Below are positions 1 to 9,017 of a stretch of 44,013 nucleotides of DNA, piece after piece. Each line of letters opens with the position of its first letter. Position 1 is the first letter of the stretch. The position numbers were made by a program, and so were the translations under genes. The notes beneath the pieces were generated by a model. That model worked only from the letters and a program-made list of their open reading frames with translations. It was not told the DNA's origin and did not search any database. This DNA is from Candidatus Krumholzibacteriia bacterium (GTDB taxonomy: Bacteria > Krumholzibacteriota > Krumholzibacteriia > G020349025): NCBI GenBank assembly GCA_035649275.1, contig DASRJW010000044.1, positions 1-44,013 of the forward strand. Reading direction: 5' to 3'.

Positions 1-3000
1 GCCGAGATCCGCAGGCCTCCCTCGGGCTGCTGCAACCATTCGAAGACCGTGAGCCCGCCCAAACCGGCGAGGTAGGTGAGCAGGTAGGCGAGATCGTGGC
101 CGCGGTAGAGGAAGCAAGTGAGCCAGAGCAAGCCGCCGACGCGCAGAGTGAGCAGCAGCGCGCTCATGCCCCACTCGAGCACATCCGTGGCATTGCCGCC
201 GGCGAAGAGCAGAACCCCAGCAACCAGAACGAGGAGGAAACGCGTCGGACCGATCGCCCGCTGCGCCAGATGGGCGAGGAGACCGAACAACGACAGCGCG
301 AGCATCCCCTGGAGGAACAAGGTGCACGCCCCGTCCAGCCACGGGAGCGGGCTCGCCGCGGCGTCGAGGCTGAACAAGTCGCCCACCCGGAGGTGCGCCG
401 ACCCCGCCGCTTGCACCACGGCCGCCGCTTGTCGCAGGCCGCAGAGCGTTGCCACGCCGATCAGGGTGAGGAGGACGGCATCCCGCCGCGACGTGCCGGA
501 GCGGCCGGAGAGGAGCGCCCGCGTTTCGGGACGCACGGCGAGAAGCGTACCGATCAGCATCGCCGCCAGCATGCCGAGCACGAGGACGCGCACACCGGCC
601 ACGCTCACCGCGAGCACGCGGAAGAGCGCCCACGGCGTCGACGAAGGATAGGAAGTCGCCACCCGCGCTTCCCATTCCAGGACGAAGCCGAGGAGCGCGA
701 GTGCTCCGGCCAAGCTCCCCCAGCGCAGCGCCCGCCGCCACGGGAAACGGCGGGAGCGTACTTGCCCCACGAACAGAAGCGTCACCATGAGGATCCCGCT
801 TCCGAGCAGCGCTCTCCCGAGCACCCAGGCCAAGCGCTGCATGAGACCACGTTCGCGCTGAGCGCGCAGCCACTCCTCGGGGACGTGCAGATAGCGGTGC
901 AAGCCACCCACGCGCTCCCCCTGCACCGTCACCGCGAGGCGCGGCACGCCCTCACCCTGGGCGAAACGGCGGTTCTCCCACTCGAATTGGTGATCCCTGC
1001 GCGCGGGCCGCTCGGTCACGCTCTCTTCGACGAGGGTCAAGTCCTCGATCTGGAATCCCTGCGCCCGCAGGAAGTCCTCGGCCAGAGCGCGCGCCTCTGC
1101 GCCCGGGAGCGTCACCCCGGCTGCGGTTTCGGGAACGACGTGCTCGAAGCCGCCGAGCTTCTGCGCCGCCGCCGCTGCGGGGACATCGAAGCTCGCCTCT
1201 TCCAGGTCGCCGGGACGGTAGAAGCGCACGAACCACACGGGAGTGCAGAGCGGATCACGGTAGAGGGCGTTCAACGCCGGGATGCCGGCTTGTTCGAGAA
1301 CGTATTTCCCGGTTTCGTCGTCGTAACGGGAGCGAACCGCCATGGCCACGTGGAAGCTGTCGGGATCGATGCCGATGGCGCGCGCTGCGGTCACCGCCGT
1401 TTGCCGCGCGCTCCCCCGACCCTGCAGCAACTTCAAGCCTTCCCCCGGTCGCTCCACCGGCACGGCGTAGAGGAAGAGCAACGCTGCCGCGACGCCCGCC
1501 CCGACGGCAAGACGCGACCGCGGCACCCGCACCGCTTGCACCGCTTCCGGCTCCGGTTCCGCCACCGCCGCGGGAACCGTCTGCGGCCCAGGCTCGTCGC
1601 CGTTGCGGAGACCGTCGGTGGGCTCGAAGCCTTTCTGGCGCAGGATGCGCCCGACGGCGATGCCGAGCGGCACGAGCATGATCCCGGCGGCAGCAGCGCC
1701 GGAAAGAACGAGATACGTATCCCCGGAGCGCACCATGAGCAGCGCCGTGTAGCACGCGTCCACCGAGTAGTGCCACACGAGAGTGGCGAGAATGCCCCAG
1801 CGGAGCATGACCCAGGAGGTGACGATGCCGGCCACGCTCACCTCGAGGCCGCGGATATAGAAAGGTTGGTTCGGGTAGCCCGCATGGGCGAAGCCCCAGA
1901 TGCACGACGAGATCACCACGGCGAGCGCCACCGCGGGACGCCGCCAGCGCCGGCCGCGCTGCAAGAGTCCGCTCAGGAAGGGGACGGAGAACATGCGGGA
2001 AACGAACTCTTCGGAGACAGCGGGGAAGAAGCCGCTGAACAGCACCACTGCCCAGGGAAAGACGGTGTTCAGCATGTTGTCGTAGGGCACGTCGAGGGGA
2101 GCCCAGGCGCCGTAGCGCGCCGCCACCAGGTAGAAGACCGTCTGGTAGGCAACGAAGAAGAAGGCCAGCGTGACGCCGAGCATGATTTGTCGGAAAGCGT
2201 CCCGCGTTCCCAGGCCGCGCCAGGTGAAGGTGCGCCCGAGCGAGAGCTTGTGCGGATAGCTCTGCCGGTACACCGGCTCCGCCGCCGCGGTGAGCAGGAG
2301 GACGACTCCTGCGGCGGCGCTCGCGCCGAGCACCGCCACGACGACCTGCCAGGTCATGAAGGCGAAGTAGCCCTGCTCCGTCGGGTACTCGTAGCGCGCC
2401 AGACCGAGCTCGTTGAGCGCGGCCAAGAGCTGGAGCACGAAGGCCAGGACGGCGATGGCCGCCGCCGTGCGCCAGCGCACGTCGCGATCCCGGATGCGGA
2501 ACACCAGCACGAGGAGCATGGCGAGGCCGGTGACGAACCCGAGCACCGCCGCTACCAGATTCGCGGTCTCGTTGCGCGACCGCAGCTGCCGGTAGTCATG
2601 GAGCCACTGGTCGGGGACCTGGAGGAACTCCTCGTACGCCGTCACCGCACTACCGGCTACCTGCACCCGCACCCGCGCCGTACTGCCGCCGACGGCGAAG
2701 TCCGTGCGTTTCCAAGTGAAGGTGTGATCGACGCGCGCCGGCCGCCGCACCGAGGCAGCTTCCACGAAGTCGTGCCGCTCCAGCGCCACGTCCGTGTGCG
2801 CGGCCAGGAACTCCTCCGCCAGCTGCCGCGCCTGCGCCTCGGAAAGGGAATCTCCCGGCGCTTCTTCGGGGAGCAGGTGCTCGAAGTGCGCGATCTCGCC
2901 CCTCGGCGTGACCTCGACCTGCAGCTCTTCCTTCTCCTCTGGCCGGAACCAGCGGTGGCTCCAGCGCCAGAGTTCCAGCTCTTCACCCCGAGCCTGTGCC

Positions 3001-3272
3001 TGCTCCGGCCCGAGCTCGCGCTCGAGGAAGATCTTGGCGGTGTTGTCGTAACGGAAGATGGCGGCGTGCTTCCACGCCTCCACCTCGAACCCCAGTCGAC
3101 CGAGGTAGGCCTCGGCGACGGGTCGCGAGGTGCTGCGGTTCACCTGGAAGTCGATGCTTGCCTCGGGGAAGGCGCGACCGAAATCGCGCCAGGCCTCGAG
3201 GCCGCAGACTACGGCGACGGCGACGCAGAAGAGCACGAACCTGCTGTCGTCCGCCCTCCAGCCTTCGCGCAA
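1..3272 (-). CDS. CPBP (Abi) family intramembrane glutamic protease, partial (runs off left edge)
   Basis: Reading the minus strand from about 3272 gives one open frame to position 1 with no stop, so the C-terminus is missing. About 1090 residues are visible. A membrane segment near the start (VLFCVAVAVVCGL) is followed by a roughly 200-residue extracytoplasmic module (about 3185-2570), then several membrane helices. The CPBP motifs follow: EEFVSRMF at about residue 420 (near 2010), FAHAGYP, and HYSVDA. These match the EExxxR, FxxxH and HxxxD/N signatures of CPBP proteases. A second copy of the extracytoplasmic module (about 1400-845) and more helices follow. I chose TTG at 3272 because GGAGGG lies four bases upstream; the frame stays open to about 3460 without an ATG, so the start is uncertain. 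The substrate is unknown; relatives cleave prenylated or signal-like peptides in the membrane. Confidence 0.8.
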   Translation of the reverse strand, partial: MREGWRADDSRFVLFCVAVAVVCGLEAWRDFGRAFPEASIDFQVNRSTSRPVAEAYLGRLGFEVEAWKHAAIFRYDNTAKIFLERELGPEQAQARGEELELWRWSHRWFRPEEKEELQVEVTPRGEIAHFEHLLPEEAPGDSLSEAQARQLAEEFLAAHTDVALERHDFVEAASVRRPARVDHTFTWKRTDFAVGGSTARVRVQVAGSAVTAYEEFLQVPDQWLHDYRQLRSRNETANLVAAVLGFVTGLAMLLVLVFRIRDRDVRWRTAAAIAVLAFVLQLLAALNELGLARYEYPTEQGYFAFMTWQVVVAVLGASAAAGVVLLLTAAAEPVYRQSYPHKLSLGRTFTWRGLGTRDAFRQIMLGVTLAFFFVAYQTVFYLVAARYGAWAPLDVPYDNMLNTVFPWAVVLFSGFFPAVSEEFVSRMFSVPFLSGLLQRGRRWRRPAVALAVVISSCIWGFAHAGYPNQPFYIRGLEVSVAGIVTSWVMLRWGILATLVWHYSVDACYTALLMVRSGDTYLVLSGAAAAGIMLVPLGIAVGRILRQKGFEPTDGLRNGDEPGPQTVPAAVAEPEPEAVQAVRVPRSRLAVGAGVAAALLFLYAVPVERPGEGLKLLQGRGSARQTAVTAARAIGIDPDSFHVAMAVRSRYDDETGKYVLEQAGIPALNALYRDPLCTPVWFVRFYRPGDLEEASFDVPAAAAAQKLGGFEHVVPETAAGVTLPGAEARALAEDFLRAQGFQIEDLTLVEESVTERPARRDHQFEWENRRFAQGEGVPRLAVTVQGERVGGLHRYLHVPEEWLRAQRERGLMQRLAWVLGRALLGSGILMVTLLFVGQVRSRRFPWRRALRWGSLAGALALLGFVLEWEARVATSYPSSTPWALFRVLAVSVAGVRVLVLGMLAAMLIGTLLAVRPETRALLSGRSGTSRRDAVLLTLIGVATLCGLRQAAAVVQAAGSAHLRVGDLFSLDAAASPLPWLDGACTLFLQGMLALSLFGLLAHLAQRAIGPTRFLLVLVAGVLLFAGGNATDVLEWGMSALLLTLRVGGLLWLTCFLYRGHDLAYLLTYLAGLGGLTVFEWLQQPEGGLRIS

Positions 3273-3383
3273 GCCACCCTCCAAGCGCAACAGATTCTCT
3301 TCATTCAGGTTACGTAGCTGATCCGTGGGGAAAATGACCCAAAGGGTCTGCCGTTGGTGACTGTCTGGAAACCCAGTTCTGCC

Positions 3384-3412
3384 TTGGCAAGTGTCTGGAC
3401 TGGTGCTATCCT
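3384..3412 (+). promoter_or_regulatory. sigma70-like promoter for a putative small RNA
   Basis: TTGGCA at 3384-3389 and TATCCT at 3407-3412 are separated by exactly 17 bases. This is close to the TTGACA-N17-TATAAT consensus, with 5 of 6 and 4 of 6 matches. It lies on the plus strand in the gap between two minus-strand genes and points toward the hairpin with U-tract at 3488-3523. In a GC-rich genome such a match can occur by chance, so support comes mainly from the pairing with the terminator. Confidence 0.3.
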
Positions 3413-3418
3413 GCCCGA

Positions 3419-3523
3419 CGGAAATTTCGCGTCTGGACCGGAGACCAACAGCATTGCCTCGTATGGTTCACGATGCGAAAGCTTCCCCGGCTCCGGGTCA
3501 TTCCCTGGGGCCGTTTTTCTTTC
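3419..3523 (+). ncRNA. putative small RNA of about 100 nt
   Basis: A transcript from the promoter-like site at 3384-3412 would begin near 3419 and end at the terminator near 3522. Within it, TTTCGC near 3424 can pair with GCGAAA near 3475, enclosing a central loop region, and the terminator hairpin follows at once. No convincing reading frame with a ribosome binding site lies in it. It sits between the glycosyltransferase and the CPBP protease, opposite to both, so it could be an independent small RNA or antisense to a shared transcript. I do not recognise it as a known RNA family. Confidence 0.25.
3488..3523 (+). terminator. rho-independent terminator hairpin with U-tract, plus strand
   Basis: Positions 3488-3497 pair with 3504-3513 as a 10-bp stem with two G-T pairs and a six-base loop. 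The run TTTTTCTTT follows directly. The U-tract is on the plus strand only, so it terminates plus-strand transcripts, although both flanking protein genes are on the minus strand. Confidence 0.55.
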
Positions 3524-3535
3524 TCCACCTTCGCC

Positions 3536-4444
3536 TCAGATCCGTCGCAGCGCCAATTCCCAACCGACGCGAACGGCCTCGAAGGCGGTGTACCACGGGA
3601 TCGTGAGCCAGTGGTACCAGCGCGCGTGCCGCCGCAGCAGGCGAAGCTGGCTCCTCATCCGCCGCCTGATCTTGAACAGGGAACGCGCGCCGGCACTGGC
3701 GGACACCTTGTGCCACAACCGGGCCTCGGGCACGTATCGCAAGCGGTAACCCCGTTGCCGGGCGCGCAAGCACCAGTCAGCGTCCTCGGCGTACATCGCG
3801 TATCCCGTGTCCAGGAGCCCCACCTCACCGACCACCGCGGTGCGGAGCAAGAGAGCGCACCCCGTCAGGTAGTCGGCGTCGTAGCTGCGGTCGTGCTGTC
3901 CCCGGTCGATCTGGCGCAGTCCACGGTGATGCGGCCAGCCGCGCCACAACGACAGCTCGCCGCCGGCGAACCAGAGGCGATCGGGCCTGGAGTGGTAGTA
4001 GATCTTCGGACTCGCGGCGGCGACGCGCTCGTCCGCCGCGGCGGCGCGCACCAAGGCGGCCAGCATTCCGGGGTCGAGGACGATGTCGTTGTTGAGGAGG
4101 AGAACGAACTCCGTGCCCGCCTGCCGCGCCTGTTCGAGACCGGCGTTCATGCCCCCGGCGTAGAGCAGGTTCTCCTTCTGCCGCAGGATCTCGATGCGGT
4201 GACCGAAACGCTGCTGCAGCGCCTCGGCTGTGCCATCGCTCGAAGCGTTGTCGATGACGAGCAGCCGGAAGCGCGGGTAGTCCAGGGCCAGGACGGATTC
4301 GACGCAGGCTAGCGTGTCCTCGCGCCCGTTCCAGGTGAGCACGACCACCAGGACTGCAGGCGCCGTCTTGCTCAAACCCGAACGCTCCTCGTCGCGAGGG
4401 CGGGGGCGTTCGCGCTCCGCCGCTTCTGTCGCGTCATCCTGCAC
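3536..4444 (-). CDS. glycosyltransferase family 2 (rhamnosyltransferase-like)
   Basis: A 302-residue GT-A fold sugar transferase, likely cytoplasmic or membrane-associated, that adds a sugar from a nucleotide donor during surface polysaccharide synthesis. Visible motifs are the N-terminal strand VVVLTWNGRE, DNASSDGT at 65-72, the donor/metal site LLNNDIV with NND at 118-120 in place of DxD, TGCALLLR near 194, and the probable catalytic base region EDADW at 220-224, followed by W..K around 244. This order is typical of WbbL-like rhamnosyltransferases. The C-terminus is basic and aromatic, perhaps membrane-contacting. The start is GTG at 4444 with no strong ribosome binding site, so the first 25 residues are uncertain. 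The acceptor cannot be read from the sequence. Confidence 0.88.
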   Translation of the reverse strand: MQDDATEAAERERPRPRDEERSGLSKTAPAVLVVVLTWNGREDTLACVESVLALDYPRFRLLVIDNASSDGTAEALQQRFGHRIEILRQKENLLYAGGMNAGLEQARQAGTEFVLLLNNDIVLDPGMLAALVRAAAADERVAAASPKIYYHSRPDRLWFAGGELSLWRGWPHHRGLRQIDRGQHDRSYDADYLTGCALLLRTAVVGEVGLLDTGYAMYAEDADWCLRARQRGYRLRYVPEARLWHKVSASAGARSLFKIRRRMRSQLRLLRRHARWYHWLTIPWYTAFEAVRVGWELALRRI

Positions 4445-4593
4445 GGAGGCGAGTCTACGAGTACCCCTCCAGGCCTCACAAGAGCACCTCGCGGGGCATC
4501 GCTGTAGTCATCGTTGTGTGCGAGGAATTACCCCGGCTCCAGTTCAGGCGCTCGCGGAACCTCGCCATTCGGCCCGGATGCGCGTATAGATAA

Positions 4594-4618
4594 GGGGGCC
4601 GGTTGTTTGCCGGCCCCC
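4594..4618 (-). terminator. groEL terminator hairpin
   Basis: A perfect 9-bp inverted repeat, GGGGGCCGG and CCGGCCCCC, with a seven-base loop lies 64 bases past the groEL stop. On the minus strand it is followed by TTATCTATA, a weak T-rich tail. No gene on the plus strand needs it, so I assign it to groEL. Confidence 0.65.
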
Positions 4619-4681
4619 GTCTCCTGCGGATCTTGTTGGACGCGAAACGCCACCGCCGCCTGGGCGGCGACGGCGAAACGC

Positions 4682-6388
<1,707 letters not shown>

Positions 6389-6441
6389 TCATCCTCTTGG
6401 TGCGCAATAGCTTGCGTGGTTAGATCGGGTCGGTCACGCGC

Positions 6442-6468
6442 TTAGCACTCTGCCTGAGTGACTGCTAA
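6442..6468. promoter_or_regulatory. CIRCE operator (HrcA binding site) upstream of groEL
   Basis: The sequence is TTAGCACTC, a nine-base spacer, then GACTGCTAA. The consensus is TTAGCACTC-N9-GAGTGCTAA, so there is one mismatch in the second arm. It lies about 120 bases upstream of the groEL start codon, just downstream of a TTGACA on the minus strand. HrcA bound here would block groEL transcription at normal temperature. Confidence 0.92.
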
Positions 6469-6470
6469 CC

Positions 6471-6476
6471 TGTCAA
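6471..6476 (-). promoter_or_regulatory. -35 hexamer of the groEL promoter
   Basis: On the minus strand this reads TTGACA, a perfect sigma70 -35 box, three bases before the CIRCE element. The expected -10 region falls inside CIRCE, and no good TATAAT match is visible there. The overlap fits repression by direct occlusion of RNA polymerase. Confidence 0.5.
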
Positions 6477-6657
6477 GAGGGGACCCGGGGAGGCAAGCGG
6501 GGTGTGAAGAAGGGCTGGTGACGCTGCCAACAGACGACCGGTTCCCTCTCAGAACCAGTCCCCCCCTGATGGAGCGGGCCGTTCCGGTCCCGCCTGGGAC
6601 GGGACGGACCCCGCCCCAGCCCATCTGTAGCGCACGCCACCAGCCCCGCCACGATCT

Positions 6658-8802
6658 TCAGCGTGAGGCTGCGGGTGTCCCCTCGCCTCCTCGCGTGTGC
6701 TTGCCGAACCAACTCATGAGATAGAGCTGGGTACGCATGAAGTTGGCCGGCTTCGACGCTGTGCCGTGATACTCCTCGTGGAAACGCAACATCACCGTCT
6801 CCACGCCCAGAGCCTTGAGCGCGGAGAAATACTCTTCCGTTTGTCCGATCGGGGTGCGCAGGTCGAGCTCCCCGGTCATGAGCAGGACCGGGGTCTTCAC
6901 CCGGTTCACGTACATGAGGGGCGAGTGCTCGAGCCACGGCTTCGGATCCTCCCAGAAGGGCGGATGGAAGCGCTCGTAGCCCCAGCTCACGATGTCCGTG
7001 GTGCCGGCGAAGCTCATCCAGTCGATGACGGGAGCGCGCACCGCCGCGGCGGCGAAGCGATCCGTGTGACCGACGATCCAGCTGCTCAGCACGCCGCCGC
7101 CGCTCACGCCGGTGACGTACATGCGGTCCGGGTCCACGTAGCCGCGCGCGAGCACCATCTCCACTCCGGCCATGAGGTCGTCGTAGTCCACGCTCGGATA
7201 GTCATTGTCGATGGCGTTGCCGAAGGCGGTGCCATACCCGGTGCTGCCCCGCGGATTGGTGTACAACACCACGTAATCGTTGGCGGCCAGGTTCTGGAAC
7301 GAGTAGTTGAAACCGACGCCATACATCGCATGCGGCCCGCCGTGGATATGAAGGATGAGGGGATAGCGGCGCGCCGGATCGAAGCGCGGCGGCTTCACGA
7401 TCCAACCTTGCACCTGGGTCCCACCCGTGGACCCGTACCAGATCTCCTCCACCTGGCCGAGCTCGATGCCCTGCAGCAGATCCGCGTTCACCTGGGTGAG
7501 AGATTGGATCTTGTCGGGATGGCCAAGCCGGAAGGTCACCACTTCCGGGGGCGTCTGCGGCGCCGAGCGCACTCCCGCCGCCAGACCCGACCGGGCGAGC
7601 GAGGTGAGGGAGAGGATGTGGGTCCCGTGGGTGAGCTGGCGTACCTTGCCGCGCAGCGTCGCCTCGTAGACATTGCGCGCACCGCGATCATCGACGCTGA
7701 AGCAGAGGCTCTGGCTCCCCTGGGTCCAGCGCACTTCGTCCACGTCGCGGTCGAGGGCCGGGGTCAGCGAGTGCATGTCGCTGCCGTCCAGACCCACGAC
7801 CCATAGTTCGTCCGCCTTGTAGGTCTGCTCGACCCAATCGAAACCGAGGAAGGCGACGCGCCGGCCGTCCGGCGACACGGTGGGGCTCGCCCAGGGTCCC
7901 TTGCGCGCGGTGATCTGACGGATGTCGCCGCTTTCCACCGCAACAGCATAGAGGTGGGATTCCCGGTAGCGCCGCTCGGTCTCTTCTTCCTTCAAGCCGT
8001 CGAAGACGAGGTACTGACCGTCGGGGGTCCAGTCGAAGCCGATGGCGAAGGCGAGACCTTCGGGACGGGCGCCGACGTTCCAGCGACCGCTGGTGATCTG
8101 CCGCGGCGTCCCCCCTTCCGCAGGCACCACGAAGAGGTGGGTGAAGGCGTCGGCGTAGTAGCCGCGGCGATCCTGCCGGTAGTGCCGCGTCTCGATGATC
8201 TTCGGCGCCTCGGTCCAGGCGGCCCCCTTCGGCGGCTTCTGCATGTCGATCTTCCAGGTGTCCTCGTCCGGCACTTCCATGGTGAAGGCGATGCTGCGTC
8301 CGTCCGGGGACCAGCGCAGGTTGGCCGGCTTGTCGGTGAGGCGTGTCACCTGCGTCGTCGCGCCCTCGTCGTCCATCCAGCGCACGAAGACCTGGGTGCC
8401 CTCGGGCTCGCCCTTGGCCAGGTAGGCAATGCGGGTGCCGTCCGGCGACCAGCGCGCCTCGGAGCCGTCGAGGAGGTAGCGGTTCTTGGTGCCATCGGCG
8501 CGCATGACCCACAACGACGAGGCCCATTCGTCTTCCATCCGATCCACCCAGCGCCGGGTGTAGACGATCTGCGTCCCGTCGGGGGACAGCTGCGGCTCGC
8601 GGACCTCTTCGAAGTCCAGATAGCGCTCGACGCCCAGGAGGTGCGGCGCTTTCTGGCTGGCCGTTGCTAGTGGATCCTTCGTCTCCGAGGCTGCCGACGG
8701 ACGAGCCGCGCTTCCCAGCGCACGGGTCTCCTCAGCGCTCTGAGCGGCGGTGGCGATTTGGAGCAGAACGAACGCAACAGGGACGACGAGGGACAGGCGC
8801 AC
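6658..8802 (-). CDS. exported S9 family prolyl oligopeptidase-type serine peptidase
   Basis: A 714-residue exported peptidase. A signal peptide (residues 1 to about 22, ending ATAAQS-A) directs it to the periplasm or outside. The N-terminal half is a beta-propeller with repeated PD40-type blades (LSPDGTQIVY, WSPDGTRIAY, WSPDGRSIAF, WTPDGQYLVF, VSPDGRRVAF). The C-terminal half is an alpha/beta hydrolase with the nucleophile in GVSGGG (Ser567), Asp647 in GELDLR and His679 in EYHGT. Order and spacing fit S9C acylaminoacyl peptidases and dipeptidyl peptidases, which cleave short peptides. The start is GTG at 8802 with AGGAGGA just upstream; the open frame extends much further upstream only by accident across dnaE. 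Confidence 0.93.
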   Translation of the reverse strand: MRLSLVVPVAFVLLQIATAAQSAEETRALGSAARPSAASETKDPLATASQKAPHLLGVERYLDFEEVREPQLSPDGTQIVYTRRWVDRMEDEWASSLWVMRADGTKNRYLLDGSEARWSPDGTRIAYLAKGEPEGTQVFVRWMDDEGATTQVTRLTDKPANLRWSPDGRSIAFTMEVPDEDTWKIDMQKPPKGAAWTEAPKIIETRHYRQDRRGYYADAFTHLFVVPAEGGTPRQITSGRWNVGARPEGLAFAIGFDWTPDGQYLVFDGLKEEETERRYRESHLYAVAVESGDIRQITARKGPWASPTVSPDGRRVAFLGFDWVEQTYKADELWVVGLDGSDMHSLTPALDRDVDEVRWTQGSQSLCFSVDDRGARNVYEATLRGKVRQLTHGTHILSLTSLARSGLAAGVRSAPQTPPEVVTFRLGHPDKIQSLTQVNADLLQGIELGQVEEIWYGSTGGTQVQGWIVKPPRFDPARRYPLILHIHGGPHAMYGVGFNYSFQNLAANDYVVLYTNPRGSTGYGTAFGNAIDNDYPSVDYDDLMAGVEMVLARGYVDPDRMYVTGVSGGGVLSSWIVGHTDRFAAAAVRAPVIDWMSFAGTTDIVSWGYERFHPPFWEDPKPWLEHSPLMYVNRVKTPVLLMTGELDLRTPIGQTEEYFSALKALGVETVMLRFHEEYHGTASKPANFMRTQLYLMSWFGKHTRGGEGTPAASR

Positions 8803-9017
8803 AGGTCCTCCTGCGTCGTGGAAGGTGGGGATGGACAATCGACGGAAGTTTACGCCTGCGGCGCTCGAGTGTCCAGTTCGAGGTTTCGCCCCCCGGTTGG
8901 TCCGGCGACCGTCCCGACCCCAACCTCCCCCACCCGTAGGCCGCAGAATCTGCGCGTCAGGTCCTGGGGGCTGCTCCACGTCGGCAGGGGGCGCCGGAGC
9001 CAGCCTTCCCGGCGAGC

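Noticed and set aside
96-3317. A 1073-codon open frame on the plus strand
   Set aside because: Its product is extremely rich in Arg, His and Glu without any motif, and the opposite strand encodes a clear CPBP membrane protein over the same bases. It is a GC-skew shadow.
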